The position numbers and the translations under genes are program-made. The notes beneath the pieces were generated by a model that was given only the letters and a program-made list of their open reading frames with translations, was not told the DNA's origin and did not search any database. DNA of 37,154 nucleotides from an uncultured Clostridia bacterium (GTDB taxonomy: Bacteria > Bacillota > Clostridia > Oscillospirales > Ruminococcaceae): contig CANRDI010000019.1 of the NCBI GenBank assembly GCA_947629335.1, positions 1 to 37,154 of the forward strand. The letters run 5' to 3'. How positions within the stretch are numbered: position 1 is the stretch's first letter; every line of letters starts with the position of its first letter. Positions 1 through 8,044 of this stretch are shown one piece after another.

Positions 1-2
1 AA

Positions 3-632
3 ACTGCACCTCATATTCAAACAATTGAATTTAAGCAAAAACCGGTTTATGACTTCTTCAAAAGAGGGTTTGATATTGTGGTGGCGATAATTTGTTTGAC
101 GGTCGGTTTGCCGGTCTACATTATCATCGCCGTCGCAATTATGATAGACGATTTCGGGAATCCGTTTTTTATTCAAGAGAGAATTGGTTATAAAGGTAAG
201 CCTTTTTTAATGGTGAAATTCCGAACGATGTTTGCGCATTCCGAGGATATGAAGCAAGATCTGATGAAGCAAAACGAGTATGAGAGCGTGCATTTTAAGA
301 TGAAAAATGATCCGAGGATAACTCGTGTCGGAAAGTTTTTACGGCGCACCTCATTAGATGAGATTACTCAGGCAATTAATTTGCTGACCGGTTCAATGTC
401 CGTTATTGGACCGCGCGCGTTTGTCCGATCTGAACAGGAACAGCTCCCAAAGGACAGGCTTTGCGTGAAATCGGGGTTGTCGTGTTATTGGCAAATTACC
501 GACACAACAAAAATGTCTGATGAAGAGCAGCTTGAATTAGACTATAAATACATAAGAGAGCGCTCGGTTAAGACCGATCTGAAAATAATCGGAATGACCA
601 TTGCGGCGGTGTTTAAGGGGAAAAATTGTTGA
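3..632 (+). CDS. Initiating sugar-phosphate (undecaprenyl-phosphate) transferase, 5'-truncated by the window edge
   Basis: Bacterial sugar transferase family (PF02397). These membrane enzymes move a hexose-1-phosphate from a UDP-sugar to undecaprenyl phosphate and so start the capsule repeat unit. The frame is open back to base 3 with no good start there. A GTG at 78 falls inside a conserved stretch (YDFFKRGFDIVVA just before it), so the gene begins upstream of the window. Visible parts are one hydrophobic segment (VVAIICLTVGLPVYIIIAVAI), the QERIGYKGKPF loop, KFRTM, RRTSLDEITQ, the GSMSVIGPR motif and a terminal YWQI block followed by LDYKYIRERS. Only the catalytic C-terminal part is in view, so any N-terminal transmembrane bundle (WbaP-type) cannot be judged. 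The sugar specificity cannot be read from sequence. It heads the polysaccharide locus. Family call is firm. Confidence 0.92.
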   Translation, partial: TAPHIQTIEFKQKPVYDFFKRGFDIVVAIICLTVGLPVYIIIAVAIMIDDFGNPFFIQERIGYKGKPFLMVKFRTMFAHSEDMKQDLMKQNEYESVHFKMKNDPRITRVGKFLRRTSLDEITQAINLLTGSMSVIGPRAFVRSEQEQLPKDRLCVKSGLSCYWQITDTTKMSDEEQLELDYKYIRERSVKTDLKIIGMTIAAVFKGKNC

Positions 633-649
633 ACTTGAATAATATTTGT

Positions 650-932
650 CCCCAGCCCGTGCGTTTCAAAATGAGGCAATTTTTTGTGTGATATTGATGG
701 ACGAAACTTCGCAGGCATTACACAATAATTGGTTCGAGTGCATTCGTGTTTTAGGAACAGTCATAGCTCCCGAATTATAGGCTTCGAGTTAAATAGAGTC
801 TGAGTTACTATTGGTAGCCTAATAATGCCTTCATACAATAAGGGGCAGTTGGGGTTGGAGTATAGGTACATAAAAGAGTGAGGCGTCAAAAAGTATTTGA
901 GGTTAATTTGAAAAACGATTAAGGCGATGCCG
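650..932 (+). pseudogene. Decayed copy of a sugar transferase 3' end
   Basis: This otherwise gene-free stretch still aligns by eye with the C-terminal third of the intact transferase just upstream. VRFKM (from 659) matches VHFKM. Codons 728-817 read I G S S A F V F * E Q S * L P N Y R L and onward to YYW*, against IGPRAFVRSEQEQLPKDRL...CYWQ in the intact gene. After a frame change, 843-929 reads GQLGLEYRYIKE * GVKKYLRLI * KTIKAM, against EQLELDYKYIRERSVKTDLKIIGMTI. There are at least six in-frame stops (TAG and TGA), roughly 30 bases are missing between the VRFKM and LDE blocks, and the frame shifts near 833. It is a dead remnant of a second, related transferase, left by duplication or gene replacement at this variable locus. 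Not translated as one protein. Confidence 0.8.
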
Positions 933-976
933 AGCAGTAGTAATTACAGAGAAATGAAGTTCAGGGAGTGACGATA

Positions 977-2680
977 TTGAATTACAAAAACTTATTTAAA
1001 TTTTGGAAAACAAACAGCTTTTTCGACCCCCAAATCCACGCGGAACTTGCTTCGCTCGACCCTATCCGTGACGTTGCGGAGATTGAGGACCGCTTCTACC
1101 GCGACCTCGAATTTGGTACGGGCGGTCTGCGCGGAAAAATGGGTGCGGGCACGAACCGATTGAACAAATACACGGTTGGAAAAGCCACAGCAGGCCTCGG
1201 AGAATATCTGCTCCATACGTTTGGCGCTGACGATTGCCGTAAAAGAGGTGTAGTAATAGGTTACGACACGCGAAACAACAGCGAGTTTTTCTCTCGTACC
1301 GCTGCCGATGTGTTGAGCGGAATGGGCATAAGAGTTTACTTGTATAGTTGCCCAAGACCTACGCCGCAGCTTAGCTATTCCGTAAAACATATAGGAGCGC
1401 TTGCGGGAGTTGTCATAACGGCGTCGCATAATCCAAAGGAATATAACGGATATAAGGTTTATGACGAGTACGGCTGCCAGCTTGTGCCCAAACAGGCAAA
1501 GGCAGTTATCGGCTTTGTTGACGGGATAACAGATTACCATAAAATAAACTTTTGCGGCAATAATTCGCTTGTCGCGGAAATTGACGAAACGGACAGCTTT
1601 GTGGAGGAAGTTTTAAAGCAGAGCAGATACAGCGACGCGGCTTCAAAGGCTGACCTCAGCATTGTGTATACTCCTTTGCACGGAACGGGAAATATTCCCG
1701 TCAGAAAAACGCTTTCTGCGGACGGATTTACGCGGGTTTTTGTCGTAGAAGAACAGGAAGCTCCCGACGGAAATTTTCCAACGGTAGTTTCGCCAAATCC
1801 CGAAGACAGACGCGCGCTTGAGCTGGGAATTGCAAAGGCAAAGGAAATAAATGCGGATATTGTTTTGGGAACCGACCCCGACAGCGACCGCGTGGGAATT
1901 GCCGTAAGAAAAGCAGACGGTGAATACCGACTTTTGACGGGAAATCAAGTCGGCGCGCTTTTAATGAAGTTCATACTTGAAAATACGGATATGAGCAAAT
2001 TCAAAAAACCCGCAGTCGTAAAGACGATAGTAACCTCTGAGCTTGGCGCAGAGATAGCAAGGAAACACGGCATAAGCGTTTTTTCAACCCTTACGGGCTT
2101 TAAGTTCATAGGCGAAAAAATAACTCAGTTTGAACAAGCGAAAAAAGAGAACATAAAAGAACGCGACTTCGATTTCCTGTTCGGATATGAGGAGTCATAC
2201 GGCTATCTTGTAGGAACGCACGCCCGCGACAAAGACGCGGTCGTTTCGAGTATGATAATATGCGAAATGGCAGCAAGCGCGAAAGCACGCGGAAAAACGC
2301 TTTTGGACGAATTGGACGGAATATACGCCGAGTACGGATATTATCTTGACGTATTGGACAGCTTTACGCTTGAGGGTAAAGACGGCCTTGAAAAAATTTC
2401 GTCAATGATGACAAGCCTTAGAAATTCGGATAATGAATTTGACGGAACAATGACGGATTACATAAGCCCAGTAAAAGCAGAAAACGGCTTCGGAGAGCTT
2501 CCGACCTCGAACGTTTTAAAATATGAACTCTACGGCGGCTCGTGGATAGCGGTAAGACCATCTGGAACAGAACCCAAGATAAAAATTTATTACAGCATAA
2601 AAGCTGCGGATAAAGCTGCCGCAGAAAATAAGCTTGAACAGATAAGAAATGCGATCTGCGAAAAACTCGGTTTAAAGTGA
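977..2680 (+). CDS. Phosphoglucomutase/phosphomannomutase (alpha-D-phosphohexomutase)
   Basis: Interconverts hexose-1-phosphate and hexose-6-phosphate in the cytoplasm. Next to manC and manA it most likely supplies mannose-1-phosphate, although this PgcA-like type often also acts on glucose phosphate. All four active-site loops are present: the phosphoserine loop TASHNP near residue 150, the metal loop DPDSDRVG near 300, the sugar loop GYEESYG near 405, and the phosphate loop RPSGTEPKIKIY near the C-terminus. About 567 residues is normal for the long clostridial/bacillar form. Start: a GTG at 968 lies inside the ribosome binding site AGGGAG (963-968). TTG at 977, 8 bases downstream of it, is the better start. 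The stop is 10 bases before manC, whose ribosome binding site overlaps this stop codon, so the two are probably cotranscribed. Confidence 0.93.
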   Translation: MNYKNLFKFWKTNSFFDPQIHAELASLDPIRDVAEIEDRFYRDLEFGTGGLRGKMGAGTNRLNKYTVGKATAGLGEYLLHTFGADDCRKRGVVIGYDTRNNSEFFSRTAADVLSGMGIRVYLYSCPRPTPQLSYSVKHIGALAGVVITASHNPKEYNGYKVYDEYGCQLVPKQAKAVIGFVDGITDYHKINFCGNNSLVAEIDETDSFVEEVLKQSRYSDAASKADLSIVYTPLHGTGNIPVRKTLSADGFTRVFVVEEQEAPDGNFPTVVSPNPEDRRALELGIAKAKEINADIVLGTDPDSDRVGIAVRKADGEYRLLTGNQVGALLMKFILENTDMSKFKKPAVVKTIVTSELGAEIARKHGISVFSTLTGFKFIGEKITQFEQAKKENIKERDFDFLFGYEESYGYLVGTHARDKDAVVSSMIICEMAASAKARGKTLLDELDGIYAEYGYYLDVLDSFTLEGKDGLEKISSMMTSLRNSDNEFDGTMTDYISPVKAENGFGELPTSNVLKYELYGGSWIAVRPSGTEPKIKIYYSIKAADKAAAENKLEQIRNAICEKLGLK

Positions 2681-2690
2681 GGGACAAGCT

Positions 2691-4022
2691 ATGAACATAA
2701 TTTTACTTTCGGGCGGAAGCGGAAAGCGACTGTGGCCGCTTTCAAACGACGTCAGAAGCAAGCAGTTCATAAAACTTTTTAAGGACGACAGCGGAAACAG
2801 CGAGTCAATGGTACAGCGCGTTTACAGACAGATAACGACTGTCGATCCCGACGCGAAGATAACGATCGCCACGAGTAAATCCCAGGCAAGCGCCATAAAG
2901 AACCAGCTCGGCGAAAGCGTTTCAATTTGCGTAGAGCCGTGCAGAAGAGATACATTTCCCGCAATAGTCCTTGCGGCGGCTTATCTTCATGATGAGCTGG
3001 GAGTATCTGAAAACGAAGCGGTCGTTGTCTGCCCCGTAGACCCATATGTGGATTTAAGCTATTACGAGGCAGTAAAAGAGCTTAGCCGTCTTGCGGGCGA
3101 GAGTGCGAAAAAACTTACGCTAATGGGTGTTGAGCCGACATATCCGAGCGAAAAATACGGCTATATAATCCCCGAAACAAGCGAGAACACAAGCGCTGTA
3201 AAAGAGTTTAAAGAAAAGCCCGACGCAAAGACTGCTCAAAATTATATTGCACGACACGCTTTGTGGAACGCGGGAATATTTGCTTTTAAGCTGAGCTATC
3301 TGCTTGAAAAAGCGCACGGTATGGTCGAGTTTGATGATTATCGTGACCTTTACAATAAATATGAAACGCTCGAAAAAATCAGCTTTGACTATGCTGTGGT
3401 CGAAAAAGAGCAAAGCATACAGGTTATGAGATACAGCGGCGAATGGAAAGACGTCGGGACCTGGAATATGATGGCGGAGGTTATGGCGGACAAGACTAAA
3501 GGAAAGGTAATGCTCGACGAAGCCTGCGAAAACACAAATGTTGTAAACGAGCTTAATATCCCGATACTTTGTATGGGCTGTAAAGATATGATAATAGCGG
3601 CAAGCGGCGACGGAATTTTAATATCCGACAGAGAGCGCAGCGCATATATGAAGCCGTATGTCGAGAAAATCGAAACCTCGGCGATGTATGTGGAAAAGTC
3701 GTGGGGATCGTACACGGTGATAGACGTCCAGCCGGGTTCAATGACGGTAAAGCTGTCAATGAAAGCGGGCGAAAAAATGAGCTATCATATGCACAATTAC
3801 CGCGAGGAAGTCTGGACGGTGGTTTCGGGAAAAGGAAAAGCCACGGTTGACGGAATGGAGCAAATGCTCAGAAGCGGCGATGTAATAACGATAGCGGCGG
3901 GCTGTAAACACACGGTCGAAGCTGTAACGGCGCTGGATATTATAGAAGTGCAGCTGGGCGATGAGATAAGCGCGAGCGATAAGATAAAATTTGACGCGGA
4001 GCAGCAAAATGTATATCCTTAA
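2691..4022 (+). CDS. manC: Mannose-1-phosphate guanylyltransferase with C-terminal cupin (ManC type)
   Basis: Makes GDP-mannose from mannose-1-phosphate and GTP. The N-terminal nucleotidyltransferase domain (about 1-270) has the signature LLSGGSGKRLWPLSN with a following K-Q-F, then GYI, FKEKP and WNAGIF. The C-terminal part (about 340-435) is a type II phosphomannose-isomerase cupin, with YHMHNYREEVWTVVSGKG and a GDVITIAAGCKHTVEA strand. At 443 residues it is slightly shorter than the ~470 of enterobacterial ManC but complete. The gene is preceded by GAGGG 7 bases before the ATG and overlaps manA by 14 bases. GDP-mannose made here would feed both mannosyl transfer and the gmd/fcl fucose branch at the far end of the locus. 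A separate class I isomerase follows, so the cupin may be regulatory or redundant. Confidence 0.93.
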   Translation: MNIILLSGGSGKRLWPLSNDVRSKQFIKLFKDDSGNSESMVQRVYRQITTVDPDAKITIATSKSQASAIKNQLGESVSICVEPCRRDTFPAIVLAAAYLHDELGVSENEAVVVCPVDPYVDLSYYEAVKELSRLAGESAKKLTLMGVEPTYPSEKYGYIIPETSENTSAVKEFKEKPDAKTAQNYIARHALWNAGIFAFKLSYLLEKAHGMVEFDDYRDLYNKYETLEKISFDYAVVEKEQSIQVMRYSGEWKDVGTWNMMAEVMADKTKGKVMLDEACENTNVVNELNIPILCMGCKDMIIAASGDGILISDRERSAYMKPYVEKIETSAMYVEKSWGSYTVIDVQPGSMTVKLSMKAGEKMSYHMHNYREEVWTVVSGKGKATVDGMEQMLRSGDVITIAAGCKHTVEAVTALDIIEVQLGDEISASDKIKFDAEQQNVYP

Positions 4023-4974
4023 ACTTATGCCTACAGGCAAGGACTATCTGTGGGGCGGCACGCGCCTGAAAGATGAATACGGAAAAAAGATAGACATGAC
4101 GCCTTTGGCAGAAACATGGGAATGCTCCGTTCATCCCGATGGTCCGAGCTATGTTGCAAACGGCGAGTTTAAGGGAATGACTTTGGCGCAGGTATTGGAA
4201 CAACACCCCGAATACATCGGCACAAAGGCTGCTGACGGAAAACTTCCCGTTCTGGTAAAGCTTATTGACGCGAAAAAAGATTTGTCGGTTCAGGTCCACC
4301 CCGATGATGAATACGCCAAAAAATACGAGGGCGACAACGGAAAGACCGAGATGTGGTATGTAATTGACGCGGACAAGGGCGCAAGTCTAATTTACGGTTT
4401 CAGGCACAAGGTCACGCTGAAGATACTGCGAAATGCAGTTGAAACGGGAAAGCTGGACAAGCATCTTCAGAAAGTCTTAGTACACAAGGGCGACATTTAT
4501 TTTGTTCCTGCGGGAACTGTCCACGGCATAGGAAAAGGCATTCTGATAGCCGAGATACAGGAAAGCTCAAATGTGACATACCGGGTTTATGATTATGACC
4601 GCGTGGATAAAGACGGGAAAAAGCGCGAGCTGCATTTTGACAAGGCGATAGAGGTAATGGATATGAACGCCGCGCCCGACATAAGGCAAAAGCCGCGAAT
4701 GGTAAAGTATTATACGGGCTGCTCGCGGGAGATAATAAGCCGCTGCAAGTATTTTGAAACCGAGAGGATATGCGTAACAAAGGGCTTTACGTTTTCGGTT
4801 ACGGAAAATTCGTTTCAGATAATTTTGTGCCTTGACGGTTACGGCGAGGTGCAGACAATGGACTCCGAGCAAAAACCGACCCGCTTTTCCAAAGGCGAAA
4901 CCCTGTTCCTACCCGCAAGCTTAGGGAGATGTCTTGTGATTGGGGAGACGGAGATTTTGAAGATAAGAAGTTGA
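4009..4974 (+). CDS. manA: Mannose-6-phosphate isomerase, class I
   Basis: Zinc enzyme converting fructose-6-phosphate to mannose-6-phosphate, the entry step to GDP-mannose. The predicted zinc ligands are visible: Q-V-H in QVHPDDEY (Q95, H97), E114 in EMWYVID, and the His of TVHGIGKG near 172. At 321 residues it matches the short Bacillus-type ManA rather than the ~390-residue E. coli form. Start: the frame is open back to a TTG at 3991, but ATG 4009 has GGAG (3998-4001) 7 bases upstream and gives the usual N-terminus MYILKLMP. It overlaps the manC stop by 14 bases, indicating translational coupling. After its stop there is a 156-base gap before the heptose genes. Confidence 0.93.
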   Translation: MYILKLMPTGKDYLWGGTRLKDEYGKKIDMTPLAETWECSVHPDGPSYVANGEFKGMTLAQVLEQHPEYIGTKAADGKLPVLVKLIDAKKDLSVQVHPDDEYAKKYEGDNGKTEMWYVIDADKGASLIYGFRHKVTLKILRNAVETGKLDKHLQKVLVHKGDIYFVPAGTVHGIGKGILIAEIQESSNVTYRVYDYDRVDKDGKKRELHFDKAIEVMDMNAAPDIRQKPRMVKYYTGCSREIISRCKYFETERICVTKGFTFSVTENSFQIILCLDGYGEVQTMDSEQKPTRFSKGETLFLPASLGRCLVIGETEILKIRS

Positions 4975-5071
4975 AAATATTTTCTGCTTAAACTCGTAAT
5001 TTTCGATTTGCTTTGCAATCCGGTTACACAAAGGATCATGTTGTAAAAATAATATTTAAACAAATCCCGAA

Positions 5072-5094
5072 CTCAGCGTGTTTGACACACTGAG
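5072..5094 (+). other. Hairpin in the gap upstream of hddA
   Basis: CTCAGCGTGT and ACACACTGAG form a 10-base inverted repeat with one mismatch around a TTG loop, ending 36 bases before the hddA start. There is no T-run after it, so it does not look like an intrinsic terminator. It may be an RNA processing or leader structure. No convincing promoter was seen in the gap. Confidence 0.4.
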
Positions 5095-5130
5095 GGAGAT
5101 GGTGGAAAGATATGAAGAAGGAAAAACAAA

Positions 5131-6144
5131 ATGATAATAACCCGCACCCCATTTCGCATGTCGTTTTTTGGCGGCGGAACAGATATGGAAGAATTTTTCA
5201 AAGAGTACGGCGGAGCAGTGTTGTCAACGACGTTCGATAAATATTGCTATGTGAATGTTCGTCATCTGCCAAGATTTTTCGAGTATTCGACTGAGATATC
5301 ATATTCAAAAACGGAACGAGTAACAGACGTCGATCAGATCGAGCATCCGGCAATAAGAAACGCAATGAAAATGCTGGATATGTACGAGATAAGACTTACA
5401 TACGAGGGAGATCTTCCCGCGCGTTCTGGACTTGGCACAAGCAGTTCGTTCGCGGTAGGAATGTTAAACGCATTCTACGCTCTAAAGGGAAAGTATGCAA
5501 GCAAGAAAAAGCTCGCCGATGATGCAATTTACCTTGAAAGAGTTCTTTGCAGCGAGGCGGGCGGTTGGCAGGATCAGATAGCGGCGTCTTTTGGCGGGTT
5601 CAACCGAATAAATTTCAGCGCTGACGGATACGAAGTAATACCGCTTATCATCTCACCCGAACGTAAGAAAAAATTGAACGATAATTTGCTTATGTTCTTT
5701 ACGGGATTTACAAGACTTTCGTCGGACGTCCAGAAAACAAACGCGCTTTCGCGCAAGGATAAGACTGCGCAGCTAAAAGAAATGTATTCGCTTGTGGACG
5801 ACGCGGAAAAAATTCTTGTGGATAAATATTCGGACATTGACGATTTCGGAAGATTGCTTGACCACACTTGGAAGCTGAAACGCCAGACAGGCTCCGCAAT
5901 TTCCACGGATAGTATAGACGAATTGTACGCAAAAGGAATTGCCGCGGGAGCGCTCGGCGGAAAGCTGTTAGGCGCGGGCGGCGGAGGATTTTTAATATTT
6001 TACGTTCAGCCCGAATACAAAGAATCTGTTATGAAAGCTATGAGCGATCTGCTGTATATCCCGTTTGAGTTTGAAAACAGCGGGACGCGAGTTATTCATT
6101 ATACACCTGAGGACTATGTTCCGAGAGAGGAAAAAATATCGTAA
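5131..6144 (+). CDS. hddA: D-glycero-alpha-D-manno-heptose-7-phosphate kinase (GHMP family)
   Basis: Phosphorylates D-glycero-D-manno-heptose-7-phosphate at the anomeric carbon, giving the alpha-1,7-bisphosphate for the GDP-heptose pathway. It is a GHMP kinase: the N-terminus RTPFRMSFFGGGTDM is typical of HddA-like sugar kinases, the ATP-binding motif is PARSGLGTSSSFAVG (about 96-110), and the C-terminal glycine loop is LGAGGGGFLIFY (about 283-294). The motif AGGWQDQIAA seen in this subfamily is present. Length 337 is normal. The ribosome binding site AAGGA lies about 8 bases before the ATG. The stop overlaps the next start (TAATG). The direct neighbours supply every other step of the pathway, which makes heptose a much better substrate guess than galactose or fucose. 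Confidence 0.88.
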   Translation: MIITRTPFRMSFFGGGTDMEEFFKEYGGAVLSTTFDKYCYVNVRHLPRFFEYSTEISYSKTERVTDVDQIEHPAIRNAMKMLDMYEIRLTYEGDLPARSGLGTSSSFAVGMLNAFYALKGKYASKKKLADDAIYLERVLCSEAGGWQDQIAASFGGFNRINFSADGYEVIPLIISPERKKKLNDNLLMFFTGFTRLSSDVQKTNALSRKDKTAQLKEMYSLVDDAEKILVDKYSDIDDFGRLLDHTWKLKRQTGSAISTDSIDELYAKGIAAGALGGKLLGAGGGGFLIFYVQPEYKESVMKAMSDLLYIPFEFENSGTRVIHYTPEDYVPREEKIS

Positions 6145-7391
6145 TGAAAACAGTCATAATGTCGGGCGGGCGCGGAACGAGAATTTCCGAATTATTTCCG
6201 GATATCCCAAAGCCGCTTATCCCCATTTGCGGAAAGCCCGTTTTAGAGCACGAGATAGAGTGCCTGCGCGAACAGGGCTTTACGGATATAATTCTGACAG
6301 TAAGTCATATGTCGGAACGGATGATTGAATATTTCGGCAATGGCGATAAATTCGGAGTGCATATCGAGTATTTTGTTGAGGAAAAGCCGCTTGGAAACGC
6401 GGGCGCATTGTTCAGACTTAAGGACAAGCTGACCGAGGATTTCCTGCTTTTAAATGCGGATTCGGTGTTCAATATAGACTTCAACCGTTTTGTGGAGTTC
6501 CATAAAAATCATAAAGCATTGGCGACATTGTTCACCCACCCGAACGACCACCCATACGACAGCGGACTTATAATTGCAGACAATGACAAGTCCGTGCAAA
6601 AATGGCTTGCGAAAGAGGACGAACGTCCGAAATATTACAAAAATCGCGTTAATGCAGGACTTCACATCATTTCTCCAAGGCTTTTGGAAAATGAAATTGA
6701 CCTTCCGAAAATCGATCTTGACAGGCATTTGCTGAAACCGCTTGCGGGAACGGGAAAAATGTTCTGCTATGACAGTCCGGAATATGTAAAGGACATGGGT
6801 ACGCCAGAACGATTTAAGGCAGTGACAAGGGATTTTGAAAGCGGCAAGGTGTTTGCGAGAAATCTAAAAAACAAGCAAAAAGCAATTTTCCTTGACCGCG
6901 ACGGAACTATAAACAAGTATGTGGGTTTTCTAAGAAATGTAGATGATTTCGAGCTTTTGCCGACAGTTTGCGAAGCAATAAAGTTAATAAACAATTCGGG
7001 GTATCTTGCGGTGGTAGTGACGAACCAACCCGTTATAGCGCGCGGAGAAGTGACATATGCCGAGCTGAACGAGATCCACAATAAAATGGAAACACTTCTC
7101 GGCGCAGACGGAGCGTATCTTGACGGTATCTACTTCTGCCCGCATCATCCCGACAGCGGATTTGAGGGAGAGGTAAAAGAACTGAAATTCGATTGCGATT
7201 GCAGAAAGCCGAAGCCCGGAATGTTATTGAAAGCTGCCGAGAACTTTAATATTGACCTTACGCAGTCGTGGATGATAGGCGACGGCGATAACGACAAAGC
7301 CGCAGGCGAAGCGGCAGGGTGCAGAACAAAAATTATACCGACAGACGGAGAGCTGCTGAGGGCGGTAAAGGAAATTCTGGAGGATACATAA
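6144..7391 (+). CDS. Bifunctional heptose-1-phosphate guanylyltransferase / heptose-1,7-bisphosphate 7-phosphatase (HddC-GmhB fusion)
   Basis: Two enzymes in one chain. Residues 1-235 are a sugar-nucleotidyltransferase with the signature MSGGRGTRISELFPDIPKP, LLLNADSVF and a C-terminal DMGTPERF. This matches HddC, which couples heptose-1-phosphate to GMP. Residues 247-415 are a HAD-IIIA phosphatase like GmhB: DRDGTIN (catalytic D251 and D253), VVTNQP, a zinc loop with C332, H334/H335, C351 and C353, CRKPKPGM, and IGDGDNDKAAG. The linker near 236-246 is short and charged. The fusion would place phosphate removal at C7 directly beside guanylylation at C1. The gene overlaps hddA and gmhA by one base at each end (TAATG). 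In a few systems these two activities are separate genes, so the substrate remains an inference from context. Confidence 0.88.
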   Translation: MKTVIMSGGRGTRISELFPDIPKPLIPICGKPVLEHEIECLREQGFTDIILTVSHMSERMIEYFGNGDKFGVHIEYFVEEKPLGNAGALFRLKDKLTEDFLLLNADSVFNIDFNRFVEFHKNHKALATLFTHPNDHPYDSGLIIADNDKSVQKWLAKEDERPKYYKNRVNAGLHIISPRLLENEIDLPKIDLDRHLLKPLAGTGKMFCYDSPEYVKDMGTPERFKAVTRDFESGKVFARNLKNKQKAIFLDRDGTINKYVGFLRNVDDFELLPTVCEAIKLINNSGYLAVVVTNQPVIARGEVTYAELNEIHNKMETLLGADGAYLDGIYFCPHHPDSGFEGEVKELKFDCDCRKPKPGMLLKAAENFNIDLTQSWMIGDGDNDKAAGEAAGCRTKIIPTDGELLRAVKEILEDT

Positions 7392-8044
7392 TGACCGAGA
7401 AAGTTAAATATCAACTTGATTTGCTTATTGAAAGATATCCGAAATTGAGTGTTTGTAAAGATGACATTGCGGCGGCATATGAGCTGATGAAAAGCTGCTA
7501 TAACAACAATGGGAAGCTGCTTGTGGCAGGAAACGGCGGTAGCGCGGCAGACGCTGAGCATATTGTCGGCGAGCTGATGAAAGGCTTTAAAAAGCCGAGA
7601 AAGCTGTCAAAAGAATATGCGGACAAGCTCATATCGGTCAATTCCGAGCTTGGAAAGGTGCTTGCGGATAATTTGCAGGGAGCATTGCCTGCTATAGCTT
7701 TGGACGGACATCCGGGGCTTACGACCGCATATATGAATGACTGCGAACCGCTTTTGTGCTTTGCTCAGCAGGTAAACGGCTACGGAAACGCGGGCGATGT
7801 TTTCCTTGGCATTTCGACTTCGGGCAACAGCAAGAATGTGCTATACGCCGCAGTTGCAGCCAAAGCGAAAGGCATGAAAGTAATAGGACTTACGGGACAG
7901 AAAGACAGCAAACTTTCGGCAATCGCCGATGTTTGCATAAAAGTCCCCGAAACCGAGACTTATATGATCCAGGAACTACATTTGCCTGTCTATCATTGTT
8001 TGTGTCTTATGCTGGAAGAAAAATTTTTTGAGGAAGAGAGTTAA
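7391..8044 (+). CDS. gmhA: D-sedoheptulose-7-phosphate isomerase
   Basis: First committed step of bacterial heptose synthesis: sedoheptulose-7-phosphate to D-glycero-D-manno-heptose-7-phosphate. It is a SIS-domain protein of 217 residues with the GmhA signature AGNGGSAADAEHIVGELM (about 46-63), a second phosphate-binding loop STSGNSKNVL, and a C-terminal ETYMIQELHLPVYH block carrying the metal-binding His seen in GmhA. Start ATG 7391 overlaps the preceding stop and has GGAGG 7 bases upstream. An in-frame extension to 7319 is open but runs inside the fusion gene. The gene order hddA, hddC-gmhB, gmhA gives a complete path to GDP-D-glycero-alpha-D-manno-heptose. Confidence 0.93.
   Translation: MTEKVKYQLDLLIERYPKLSVCKDDIAAAYELMKSCYNNNGKLLVAGNGGSAADAEHIVGELMKGFKKPRKLSKEYADKLISVNSELGKVLADNLQGALPAIALDGHPGLTTAYMNDCEPLLCFAQQVNGYGNAGDVFLGISTSGNSKNVLYAAVAAKAKGMKVIGLTGQKDSKLSAIADVCIKVPETETYMIQELHLPVYHCLCLMLEEKFFEEES

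Noticed and set aside
650-932. Possible stop-codon readthrough or TGA recoding in the transferase remnant
   Set aside because: Both TAG and TGA interrupt it, the frame shifts and bases are missing, so decay explains it better.
992-1540. Long minus-strand frame opposite the phosphohexomutase gene
   Set aside because: It mirrors the codon structure of a well-conserved gene and encodes no recognisable domain. The same holds for the other antisense frames across the window.
5082-5115. TTGACA at 5082 as a promoter for the heptose genes
   Set aside because: No acceptable -10 box lies 16-18 bases downstream, and the hexamer sits in the arm of a hairpin.
5112-5131. ATG at 5112 as an alternative start or small leader peptide ahead of hddA
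   Set aside because: It has no good ribosome binding site and is not in frame with hddA, whose own start is well supported.
5131-8044. ADP-heptose (LPS core, ALPK1-activating) pathway
   Set aside because: The kinase is the GHMP-type HddA and the nucleotidyltransferase is HddC-like, which belong to the GDP-alpha-heptose route. No HldE or HldD homologue is present.
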